A DNA stretch of 64,000 bases, taken from positions 2,480,001 through 2,544,000 of the forward strand of contig NZ_LR723670.1 of the NCBI RefSeq assembly GCF_902502825.2, given 5' to 3'. This document shows positions 27,703 to 36,000 of the stretch, piece by piece. The notes under the pieces were generated by a model. That model saw nothing but the letters and a program-made list of their open reading frames with translations, was not told the DNA's origin and ran no database searches. Source of the stretch: Pseudorhizobium flavum. GTDB lineage: Bacteria; Pseudomonadota; Alphaproteobacteria; Rhizobiales; Rhizobiaceae. The position numbers and the translations under genes were made by a program. Numbering within the stretch: position 1 is the first letter of the stretch; every line of letters starts with the position of its first letter.

Positions 27703-28059
27703 TCAACTCCCCCGGTAGGTGGAATAGCCGAAGGGCGAAAGCAGCAGCGGCACGTGGTAGTGCGCCGTCGTATCGGCGATGCCGAAGCGGATCGGGATCA
27801 CGTCCAGGAAAGCAGGCTCCGGCAGGGAGTGGCCCGTCATGCGCAGATAGTCGCCGGCATGGAAGACGAGTTCGTATTCCCCCGCCTTGAACGTCTCGTC
27901 GGCCAGGATCGGGCCGTCGTCGACGCGGCCGTCGGCATTGGTGCTGACGCTCTTCACCTTCTCGCGGACGTCCCCCGAAACACGATAGAGATCGATCTTA
28001 AGCCCCTTGGCTGGAACGCCGCGGGCAGTGTCGAGGACATGGGTGGTAAGGCCGGTCAT
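27703..28059 (-). CDS. uraH: 5-hydroxyisourate hydrolase
   Basis: Transthyretin-related enzyme that hydrolyses 5-hydroxyisourate, the PuuD product, to OHCU. The 118-residue protein has the N-terminal [14 protein letters not shown] motif (catalytic His), an internal Arg region and the C-terminal signature [18 protein letters not shown]. It is the last gene of the ureide operon; its ATG overlaps the allA stop by four bases. Confidence 0.95.
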   Translation of the reverse strand: MTGLTTHVLDTARGVPAKGLKIDLYRVSGDVREKVKSVSTNADGRVDDGPILADETFKAGEYELVFHAGDYLRMTGHSLPEPAFLDVIPIRFGIADTTAHYHVPLLLSPFGYSTYRGS

Positions 28060-28556
28060 GGGATTGGCTCCGAGATCAAGTAAGGCGTATCGTAGAAGAA
28101 TTCCTCGAGATTGTTTTCCGGTCGGTCGCGGTCGACGACCAGGAAATCGCTGGGCGATCCGATCACCATCAGGGGATGGTGCCAAACATTGCGGCGGTAG
28201 TTGACCCCTTGGTCGCCGCGGGCGAGGAATATCTTAGGTTCGCCAGGGCGGCTCCCGACATCCTCCGCCACCGCCACGAGAAAGGGGCGCCCGGAGAGAG
28301 CCGTGAAGCTCTGGCTCCCGAACGGATGCCGCTCCATCATGTCGATTGCATAGGGGAACTGCCGCGGCTGGCCACGGAACAGACTGATGATGGCGCCCTC
28401 GCCTTCCGTCTCGACTGTGCCGAGGCGGTGAAAGCGCTCCGTTGTGCCATTGTTGATGAGGCGGACGGTGGCAGGATCGGCCTCGATTACATCACCGAAA
28501 GGGGCGAAGGCGGCTTTGGTAAGCGGTTGGATCGGGAGATGCTGCGGCATCATCAT
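28056..28556 (-). CDS. allA: Ureidoglycolate lyase
   Basis: Splits ureidoglycolate to glyoxylate and urea. It has 166 residues, the family length, with [11 protein letters not shown] at the start, [24 protein letters not shown] (metal/active-site His) and [19 protein letters not shown] near the C-terminus. Three ATG codons in a row start the gene; the first overlaps the stop of the hepT reading frame by four bases, with the ribosome binding site CAAGGAGA lying inside hepT. Its end overlaps uraH. Confidence 0.94.
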   Translation of the reverse strand: MMMPQHLPIQPLTKAAFAPFGDVIEADPATVRLINNGTTERFHRLGTVETEGEGAIISLFRGQPRQFPYAIDMMERHPFGSQSFTALSGRPFLVAVAEDVGSRPGEPKIFLARGDQGVNYRRNVWHHPLMVIGSPSDFLVVDRDRPENNLEEFFYDTPYLISEPIP

Positions 28557-28911
28557 TCTCCTTGCCGACGCCAGTGGCGGAGGGTTTGGAGCCGGTCAAG
28601 CAGGTCGGGGATCGAGCTCTGCACCGTTTCCCAGATGATGTTCATGTCAAGCGTCAGGTATCCATGAGCCGCACGGTCACGCATACCAATGATTTGCTGC
28701 CATTCAATTTCCGGATGGTCGCGAACCACAGCCGGATAGTCGCGCTCAAGACGCGTCACCCCCTCGCCAAGGATAATGAGCGTCATTCCAACCGCCTTCT
28801 GGGTTCTGGTGTCATTGAGAAAGGCCTCGCATCCATGCCGTGCGTGAACTCGCAGGCCTCCCGCGCCGCTTGCTCCATCTGTTCAAGGTAGAACTGCAGC
28901 CGTTCGCTCAT
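28553..28911 (-). pseudogene. hepT: HepT-family toxin gene with a frameshift
   Basis: HepT (DUF86) proteins are HEPN RNases that pair with MNT nucleotidyltransferase antitoxins. The gene starts with ATG at 28911, four bases overlapping mntA, and reads MSERLQFYLEQMEQ... in frame for 28 codons. Near 28826 the frame must shift by one base for the family sequence to continue (AFLNDTRTQKAVG, then MTLIILGEG...). Without a shift the first frame ends at 28783-28785 after 42 residues, and its TGA overlaps an ATG at 28786 that opens the 77-residue second part. The HEPN catalytic motif RDRAAHGY (R-x4-H) lies in that second part and is intact. Either one base was lost (pseudogene), the read has an error, or two polypeptides are made. 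Confidence 0.8.
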
Positions 28912-29201
28912 ATAGTCTTGGCTTCGGCAAGGACGCGGCTGCGGATGCTCTCCGGCAGTTCGCCAGGAGTGAGGAGATCGACCTTTACATCCCTCATGAT
29001 CATCGCGAGCTCCGAATGCAGCCCGCCCAGCGTAAAGAGAGTCGACCCCGGCAGCGCGTCGACGAGAATATCGAGATCGCTGCCATACTTGTCCTCCCCC
29101 CGCGCCACGGAACCGAAGACGCGCGGGTTCGCCGCGTTGAAGCGCTTTGTCGCTTCGCGGATCGCCTCGCGATTCTTCTCCAGGACTTCGGACGGTCTCA
29201 T
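28908..29201 (-). CDS. mntA: MNT-family nucleotidyltransferase antitoxin
   Basis: A 97-residue minimal nucleotidyltransferase. The catalytic signature FGSVARGEDKYGSDLDILVD (about 32-51: G-S-x-A-R-G plus D-x-D) is complete, with a third acidic residue in VKVDLL. In the MntA-HepT system this enzyme AMPylates a tyrosine near the HEPN motif of HepT and silences it. It sits between uraD (58 bases upstream) and hepT (four-base ATGA overlap), so the toxin-antitoxin pair is carried inside the ureide operon. Confidence 0.88.
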   Translation of the reverse strand: MRPSEVLEKNREAIREATKRFNAANPRVFGSVARGEDKYGSDLDILVDALPGSTLFTLGGLHSELAMIMRDVKVDLLTPGELPESIRSRVLAEAKTI

Positions 29202-29259
29202 GGCATCACCTCGATATGCCTCCTCAATATAGGCGGGGAAGCGAGTTGAGGAAAGCTGC

Positions 29260-29757
29260 TCAACCTTCCGGCAAGAGTGCCGCAAGCCGAAGGCTGGCGA
29301 TGCGTTCCACCTGGGCGCACGCAGTCTCAAACTCCTCCTCGGCGCTGTTGCCGATGCGGGCCTCGAAGGCGGAGAGGATGTCATCCTTGTCAAGCCCCTT
29401 CACGGCGATGATGAAGGGGAAGCCGAACTTTTCGGTGTATGCGGTGTTGAGTTCGGTGAAGCGGGCATGCTCCTGCGGGGCCAGCCGGTCGAGCCCGGCG
29501 CCCGCCTGCTCCTGGCGGCTGTCCTCGGTGAGGTCGCCGGCGATGGCGAGCTTGCCGGCAAGATCCGGATGCGCCCGCAGGACCGCGAGCCGCTCTTCCT
29601 GCGAAGCCTCGCGGAAGACCGACACCATTGCCTGATGCACGCCCCTCGCCGTCAGCGGCACGAAGATCAGCCCGCGGTCATAGGCGCGCTCGGCGATGAA
29701 GGCGGAGTGTTCGAAGACGCCGCCGAAGCGGGCGATGAAATCCTCACGGGCGCTCAT
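29260..29757 (-). CDS. uraD: OHCU decarboxylase
   Basis: 2-oxo-4-hydroxy-4-carboxy-5-ureidoimidazoline decarboxylase, making S-allantoin from the UraH product. The 165-residue protein has the family marks AHPDLAGKLA (catalytic His near residue 63) and FGFPFIIAVKG near 112, with a C-terminal helical end. Start ATG overlaps the puuE stop by four bases. Typical single-domain length. Confidence 0.94.
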   Translation of the reverse strand: MSAREDFIARFGGVFEHSAFIAERAYDRGLIFVPLTARGVHQAMVSVFREASQEERLAVLRAHPDLAGKLAIAGDLTEDSRQEQAGAGLDRLAPQEHARFTELNTAYTEKFGFPFIIAVKGLDKDDILSAFEARIGNSAEEEFETACAQVERIASLRLAALLPEG

Positions 29758-30683
29758 GCGGCATCTCCCGGCTTGTGGTGTTCGTGCCAGTGGCGGGCGA
29801 TCTCGATCCGCTGCGGGATCCAGACCTTGTCGTGGGAGAGCACGTATTCGATGAACCGGCGAAGGGCTGCGGCCCGACCCGGACGTCCGACGAGGCGGCA
29901 GTGGAGGCCAACCGACATCATCTTCGGCGCGCCCTCCTGGCCCTCCCGATAGAGCACGTCGAAGGCGTCCTTGAGGTAAGTGAAGAACTGGTCGCCGGAA
30001 TTGAAGCCCTGGGGCGTTGCGAAACGCATGTCGTTGGTTTCGAGCGTATAGGGGACGATCAGGAACGACTTCCCGTCAACCCCCGGCACCCAGTAGGGCA
30101 GGTCGTCGGCATAGCTGTCGGACGAGTAGAGGAAACCGCCCTCCTCCATGACGAGCCTGAGCGTGTTGTCAGACGGTTTGCCTTGGTACATGCCGAGAGG
30201 GCGCTCGCCCGTCAGCTCCGTGTGGAGGCGGACCGCCTCGCGTATATGCTCGCGCTCCCTGTCCTCCGGGAAGTCCTTGTATTCGAGCCAGCGGTAGCCG
30301 TGGCTGGCGATTTCCCAGCCGGCTTCCTTCATCGCCGCGACCGCTTCCGGATTGCGGGCCATGGCAAGCGTCACGCCGTAGACCGTCGTCTGCACCTTGA
30401 GTTCGGTGAACATGCGCCATAGCCGCCAGAAGCCGGCGCGGGAACCGTATTCGTAGATCGATTCCATGTTGAGGTTGCGCTGGTTTGGCCAGGGTTGCGC
30501 GCCGACGATCTCGGACAGCAGATTTTCCGAGGCCGGATCGCCGTCGAGAATGCAGCTTTCGCCGCCCTCCTCGTAGTTGATCACGAACTGGACGGCGACA
30601 TGGGCGCCGCCAGGCCATTTCGGATCGGGAGGGTTGCGACCATAACCGACGAGATTGCGAGGGTAGTCCTTCGACGACATCAA
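29754..30683 (-). CDS. puuE: Metal-independent allantoinase PuuE
   Basis: Hydrolyses allantoin to allantoate. It belongs to the polysaccharide deacetylase fold, unlike the metal-dependent AllB. The 309-residue protein shows VQFVINYEEGGE near residue 32 (family signature in place of the metal site), SRAGFWRLWRMF, GWEIASHGYRWLEY near 130 and LHCRLVGRPGR near 262-272. It is the first gene of the puuE-uraD-mntA-hepT-allA-uraH operon. A roughly 70-base gap separates it from the oxidoreductase gene upstream on the same strand, which is where its promoter should be. Confidence 0.94.
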   Translation of the reverse strand: MMSSKDYPRNLVGYGRNPPDPKWPGGAHVAVQFVINYEEGGESCILDGDPASENLLSEIVGAQPWPNQRNLNMESIYEYGSRAGFWRLWRMFTELKVQTTVYGVTLAMARNPEAVAAMKEAGWEIASHGYRWLEYKDFPEDREREHIREAVRLHTELTGERPLGMYQGKPSDNTLRLVMEEGGFLYSSDSYADDLPYWVPGVDGKSFLIVPYTLETNDMRFATPQGFNSGDQFFTYLKDAFDVLYREGQEGAPKMMSVGLHCRLVGRPGRAAALRRFIEYVLSHDKVWIPQRIEIARHWHEHHKPGDAA

Positions 30684-30755
30684 ATCACCTTACGAAAAAG
30701 AAGTCTGACGGTAGCCAGCCCTCCACCCTCTGTCGAGATGGCAGATTCCTGAGCC

Positions 30756-31946
30756 TCAGGATGGGTCCCGCGCCAGCCGCAGATGATCCGCAAACACGAA
30801 GGGCGGCGGCAACGACATAGGGTTGCCAGCCACACCCGCGAGTGCGGCATCGGCCAACCGGTGGGCGAGCCCGAAGCTCACCTTGAAGCCGCCCGTCAGC
30901 GCAACGAGCGAGGGATGGTCCGGATGCGGGCCGACCATGGGCTCGCGGCCGATCGCCTTCGGGCGCAGCCCCGCCCATCGCTCGATGACCGTGGCTTGCT
31001 GCAGGTCAGGTACCAGTTGGCGCGCACGCTCCAGCAGGTCGTCGAGCCTGCCGTCGGTAGTGACGGCATCGGCAAACTCCTCTTCGCTCGTACTGCCGAT
31101 CGCAACCGTTCCGTCGTCATGCGGCACGACATAGAGGCCGTTGAGGAAGATCACAGGCCGGGTCGGATCGATATCCGCCTGCAGGAGTGCCGCCTGCCCC
31201 TTTACCGGACGCCCGAGCGGACGGTTCGGGGCCGGTTCGATTGCCTGCAGGAGCGGAAACGACTGGCGACCCGCCGCGACGATGCAGTGGCCGAAGGCGA
31301 TGCTTGCACCGCCTGAAAGATGCACCAGCCGCGCCTTTGGATCGATCCGCGCAGCAGCGGCATTCTCTGCGACCTGTACGTGATCCGACAGTTCCAGCCG
31401 GGCCCGCAGCGCCCTTGTCAGGAGGCGTGGCGAGATGCGGCCGGAAAGGGTCTCGTGCACGAGGCCGGCCTCACAGGCCGCCGCGTCAGGCCACCCGGCG
31501 TCGGGCGCGTTGTCCAGGACCTGCCAGCTAAAACTCCGCCCAGCGGTGGCCCAGTTCTCCCGCGCCTCCTCGGCATTGCGGACGGCGATGTCCCGCAGGT
31601 GGGGCTTCGGCAGCGGGATCAGGCGACCGCAGCGGCGATAGCCGGTCGAAAGACCCGTCTCTGATTCGAGCCGGGCGACCTCCTCCTCCAGCGACACAAG
31701 CGCTTCGAGCTGGAACTGCTTCTTGTCGTTCCAGCGGTCCGGCGTATGCGGCATCAGCGCACCGAGGAGCCCGCCGCTCGCCCCGCCACCAGTCCGACCT
31801 GCATCGAGGAGGAGCGTCCGGAGGCCCAGCCTGTCCGCCTTGACCGCCGCCCACAGTCCCATGACTCCTGCTCCGAGGATGAGCAGATAGGCAGAGGCGG
31901 GAAGCGATTGACCGGCCCCGCCGGCGAGACTATCGGCATTAGCCAT
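30756..31946 (-). CDS. FAD-dependent DAO-family oxidoreductase (MnmC2-like)
   Basis: A 396-residue flavoprotein of the D-amino-acid/glycine oxidase fold. FAD-binding LILGAGVMGLWAA lies near residue 22, RTGGGASGGLLGALMPH near 50, and the C-terminal GGFKVSFGLAHRLAD near 360 completes the FAD site. It diverges directly from mnmD: the two proposed ATG codons share the bases CATG at 31944-31947. In many proteobacteria these two activities are fused as MnmC, so this protein may perform the MnmC2 step (cmnm5s2U to nm5s2U in tRNA). Glycine-oxidase (ThiO) activity is the main alternative. An upstream ATG at 31958 is possible. Confidence 0.8.
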   Translation of the reverse strand: MANADSLAGGAGQSLPASAYLLILGAGVMGLWAAVKADRLGLRTLLLDAGRTGGGASGGLLGALMPHTPDRWNDKKQFQLEALVSLEEEVARLESETGLSTGYRRCGRLIPLPKPHLRDIAVRNAEEARENWATAGRSFSWQVLDNAPDAGWPDAAACEAGLVHETLSGRISPRLLTRALRARLELSDHVQVAENAAAARIDPKARLVHLSGGASIAFGHCIVAAGRQSFPLLQAIEPAPNRPLGRPVKGQAALLQADIDPTRPVIFLNGLYVVPHDDGTVAIGSTSEEEFADAVTTDGRLDDLLERARQLVPDLQQATVIERWAGLRPKAIGREPMVGPHPDHPSLVALTGGFKVSFGLAHRLADAALAGVAGNPMSLPPPFVFADHLRLARDPS

Positions 31947-32649
31947 GAGCGACGACATTTCCGACAATGGTGACAAGGGCCTTCAGTGGCACGAGGGCGA
32001 TATGCCCTTTTCCACCCAGTTTGGCGACCACTTTTATTGCCGCAGCGACGGTCGGCTCGAATGCGGCCACGTCTTCCTCGCCGGCAACGGGCTGCCGGAT
32101 CGATGGCAGGCGGGCGGCGACTTTCGGATCGGCGAACTCGGCTTCGGCACGGGGCTGAACTTCTGCGAGACGTGGCGGCAGTGGCAGCTCGCCCGACGCC
32201 CCGGTTCCTTTCTGCATTTCATCTCGTTCGAGCTCTACCCGATGCAGGCGCAGGAGATCGACCGGGCACTGTCGCACTGGCCGGAGATCGATGCGGAGCG
32301 GCAGGCGCTGGCGGCGGCATGGCCCGCGGCGCCGCAGGGACGGGTGGAGATTGCCGCCGATGCCCAGACGCGCCTGACGGTCGTCGTGGGTCCCGCGCTG
32401 GAGGGCGTTATGGCTGCGCCAGCGCAGTTCGACGCCTGGTTCCTCGACGGCTTTGCGCCGTCGCGCAATCCGGACATGTGGTCGCCGGAACTGATGCAGA
32501 CAGTCTACGACCGCACCGTCGAAGGCGGAAGCTTCGCCACCTATGCCGCGGCAGGCTTCGTCCGCCGCAACCTGCAGGCAGCGGGCTTCGCGGTCGAGCG
32601 ACGGCCGGGTTTCGCAGGGAAGCGCGAAATGCTGTGCGGGCGGAAGTAG
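31945..32649 (+). CDS. mnmD: tRNA 5-aminomethyl-2-thiouridine methyltransferase (MnmD/MnmC1)
   Basis: SAM-dependent enzyme that methylates nm5s2U34 to mnm5s2U34 in tRNAs. The 234-residue protein is a stand-alone MnmC1 domain: GDMPFSTQFGDHFYC near 18-33, SAM motif IGELGFGTGLNFCETW near 58-73, and DAWFLDGFAPSRNPDMWSPEL near 165-185. Start ATG at 31945 overlaps the start codon of the divergent FAD oxidoreductase gene. The Shine-Dalgarno is weak, and the promoter must lie inside the neighbour's coding sequence. Confidence 0.9.
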   Translation: MSDDISDNGDKGLQWHEGDMPFSTQFGDHFYCRSDGRLECGHVFLAGNGLPDRWQAGGDFRIGELGFGTGLNFCETWRQWQLARRPGSFLHFISFELYPMQAQEIDRALSHWPEIDAERQALAAAWPAAPQGRVEIAADAQTRLTVVVGPALEGVMAAPAQFDAWFLDGFAPSRNPDMWSPELMQTVYDRTVEGGSFATYAAAGFVRRNLQAAGFAVERRPGFAGKREMLCGRK

Positions 32650-32661
32650 GAAGGCGCAGTT

Positions 32662-32781
32662 CTATTCGCCGGGATGCACGCCCTGACGATTGCTGGGAGC
32701 GGTGAAGTAATAAACGCCGACACCGACTGCCAGGGCAATCAGCGGCATGCCAAAGAAAGCGTAGGCAGTGAACCAGCTCAC
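32662..32781 (-). CDS. 39-residue single-span membrane protein
   Basis: A very short gene: GTG at 32781, stop TAG at 32662. The product (MSWFTAYAFFGMPLIALAVG...) has one strong transmembrane helix covering about residues 3-26 and a short polar C-terminus ending HPGE. It is supported by a GGGAGG ribosome binding site five bases before the GTG and by a GTGA overlap with the stop of the preceding 74-residue gene, a standard translational coupling. I do not recognise it. It could be a small subunit or regulator of a membrane complex. Confidence 0.65.
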   Translation of the reverse strand: MSWFTAYAFFGMPLIALAVGVGVYYFTAPSNRQGVHPGE

Positions 32782-33002
32782 ATGAGCCTCCCGAGAACTT
32801 TTCGCCCAAGCAAATGTAGTGCAATTCCGGAGGAAAGCCAAACGCCGCTGGCCGCAACCAGCAGCAACGGGCTAACCCCGATCCCCATGCTGAGCTGAAA
32901 CAGCACCGCGATTGAGGGCGCGACCACACCGGTTATGATCACGCCGGATGCCGTGGCATTCAACCAGTTCGCGGTAAGCTTCGTACGCTCGTTGTGGATC
33001 AT
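32778..33002 (-). CDS. 74-residue two-helix membrane protein
   Basis: A small membrane protein with two hydrophobic helices (about 18-38 and 44-66) joined by a short loop, and a basic C-terminus (LLGRKVLGRLM). It starts 16 bases after the hybrid kinase stop with a GGTGGCGG-type ribosome binding site, and overlaps the 39-residue gene by four bases. The three genes therefore look like one transcript. Family unknown. Confidence 0.68.
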   Translation of the reverse strand: MIHNERTKLTANWLNATASGVIITGVVAPSIAVLFQLSMGIGVSPLLLVAASGVWLSSGIALHLLGRKVLGRLM

Positions 33003-33018
33003 CCGGTGCCGCCACCCG

Positions 33019-36000
33019 TCATCCGGAAGAAGCCGAGGTGGATGTCTCCCCCAGCCAGGCCTTGATCTTCTGCTCCAGCAGTTCCGGGCTGATCGGCTTC
33101 GACATGTAGTCATCCATGCCGGCAGCAAGGCAGAGTTCCTTGTCGCTTTCAAGCGCGTGGGCCGTCACGCCGATGATCGGCACGTGGCCACCAGCCTGCT
33201 TCTCCAGCTCGCGGATCTTCTGCGTCGCCTGGTGACCGTTCATGACCGGCATGGAAACGTCCATGAGGATGAGTGCCGGATCCTTTTCCTGCCACGCCTC
33301 GACGGCCTTGGCGCCGTTCTCGACAATCTCGAACCGCCAGCCGGTACCCTGCAGGATCTGTGTAAAGACGATCTGGTTGACCTCGTTGTCTTCGGCCACG
33401 AGCACGTCGAGCGCGGGCAGCGAGCGGACGACGGGCGTGGACGCCGCGCCTTCGACAGGCAGGACCAGCTGCGGTGCGGCAACTGCCTGCGCGGCAGCCG
33501 TAACGGGCGCGGTGCGGCGCTTCATCCGTACGGAGCGCACGACGTCGATGATCGTTGCGCGCAGGAGGTTGGCACGCGCCGGCTTCATGAGGTGCGCCTG
33601 GATGTTCAGTTCCGCGAAGAGGTTTTCGTCGCCGGCCATGTCCATGGAGGTGAGGAAGATGATCCCCAGGTCGTCGAACCTCCGGTCGGCGCGGATATGG
33701 CGGGCGGCATCCAGGCCGTTCATCTCCGGCATATGGTAGTCGAGCACGACGGCATCGATCACGAGCCCGAGGCGTGATGCTTCGTTCATGAAGGCAAGTC
33801 CCTCGGCACCGCCATCGGCGGCCACGGTATCAAAGCCCCACATGGTCAGCTGTTCGGTCAGGATGCGACGGTTGACGGCATTGTCGTCGATCACCAGCAC
33901 CCGTGCGCCGGCGGTGTTGATCGGCAGAACCGTGTTGGTGCCGCGCTCGCTGACGACGGGGAACGGCAGGTGTACCGTGAAGACCGATCCCCTGCCGACC
34001 TCGCTCGTCACCTCGATATGGCCGCCGAAGAGTTCGACAAGGCCGGCGGTAATGGCAAGGCCGAGCCCCGTTCCCTCGTGCCGGCGGGTCGAGGAGGTAT
34101 CGACCTGCGAGAACTTCTCGAAGACCGACTTCAGCTTCTCGTCGGGAATGCCGAGCCCGGTATCCTCGATTCGGACGGTCAGCATCATGTCGGTATCGCT
34201 GACGGCTTCCGAGTGGAGGTCGATGAAGACGTGCCCCTTCTCGGTGAACTTTACCGCATTGCCGACGAGGTTGGTGATGATCTGCCGGAAGCGGCCGGCA
34301 TCGCCGAGCACCGTCTCCTTCACCGAGGCGTCACCACGAACGATGAGCTCGATATCCTTCTCCGCGGCGGAAGACGACAGGAGCGTCGCCACATCCTCGA
34401 TCGCCTCGACCGGATCGAAGGGCGCCTTGCGGAGCTTCATCTGGCCGGCGTCGATCTTGGAGAAGTCGAGGATGTCGTTGATGATCGTCAAGAGCGCATT
34501 GCCGGACTTGACGATGATGTCGATGAAGGTCTTCTGGCGCGTGTCGAGGTCGGATTTCGCCAGCAGTTCGGCCATGCCGAGCACGCCGTTCATCGGCGTG
34601 CGGATCTCGTGGCTCATATTGGCAAGGAATTCCGATTTGGCGCGATCGGCGGCTTCGGCGCGTTCGACCAGGCGGGTCAGTTCTGCCTCGCGTTCCTTCA
34701 CGTCGGTGACATCGGTGAAGACGGCCAGCCAATGGTCGTCGCCACTGAGATTGGCCTCGACATTGATCCACTTGCGGCCCTCGATCCGGAAGGTGGCCTC
34801 GACGGAATTGCCCTGGCTGACATTCTCCTCCCAGAGCCGCAGGATCTCCATCGCCTCGTCGGTAGGACCCAGATCGCCGCGCTTGACGCAATAGCGGAAG
34901 ACATCGCGCCAGAGCGACCCCGGCGCGCCAAGGCTTTCCGGGATTTCCAGCATCGCCGGCAGTGACTTGTTGGAGAACATGATCACGCCGTCATGCAGGA
35001 TGAGCAGGCCCTGCGACATCGCCCCCGTGGCCTCGCGCATGAGCGCGCCCTGCCGGTCGAGCGCCTGCTGAGCCGCGCGCACCTCCTCGTCGCGTTTGCG
35101 GATAGCGGTGATGTCCGTATAGCTGAGCAGCAGCTTGTCGCCGGACAGTTTCGTGCCGGAAATCAGGATTACGCGGCCCTGGGCGCTACGCACCTCGATC
35201 GGCGGCCGCTCGCCATCCTTCGTCAGGTTGGCGATGCGCTGCTCGTAGATTTCCTCGAAGCTCTTGTCGGTATCCCCGTAGATGCCGTGGTCGTAATTGA
35301 CCTTCAGGAAGTCCCGGTAGGAACGGCCCACGAGATCGAACTGCTCGCCGGCATCCCAGAAGCCGTAGAAGGCGGGATTGGCGGATTCGAAGACGAAGTC
35401 CTTGTCGAGGATGCCGATGCCGACGGGAATGCCGTGCAGGATCGTCTGCATATCCTCCCGAAGCTTCTCGGCGTGCTCCTTGGCTTCCTTGTAGGGCGTT
35501 ATGTCTGTAATCGAACCGACCAGGTGCGGATGGCCGTCGGCATCCACGACCCGCATCTGCCGCGTGATTACCGGAATGACGCGCCCGTCGGGAAAGGCCT
35601 TGTCTTCCGCCTTCTCGGCGACCTCGCCATCGGCCAGAATCCTGTCATTCTCGCTCTGGCTGCGTTCGGCTTTCCAGGGGAACATTTCCGCGTCGGTCTT
35701 GCCGAGAATGTTCTCACGCTTGTCGCCGAACATCCGCTCATAGGCCGCGTTGACGAATTCGAGCCGCTGCTCGCTGTCGCGCATGAAGACCGCTACGGGC
35801 AGGTCTTCGAGAACGGCCCGCAGGATTTCCGTTTCGCCAATGTTCTTGCGCAGGAGGTGCTCCTGCTCCTTGAAATCGCTGACATCCGACCGGAGTGTGA
35901 TGACGAGGCCGTTGTCGAGGCGCTTGTTGACGCTCTTCAGCCAGCGGCCGTCGGCAAGCTGTTCGATGCTTTCCGAATAGGGAGAACGGAATGTCGCAAC

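Noticed and set aside
28783..28911. Treating the 42-residue upstream frame as an independent small gene
   Set aside because: Its sequence is the N-terminal part of HepT, continuing in the next frame, so it is better described as part of a frameshifted hepT.
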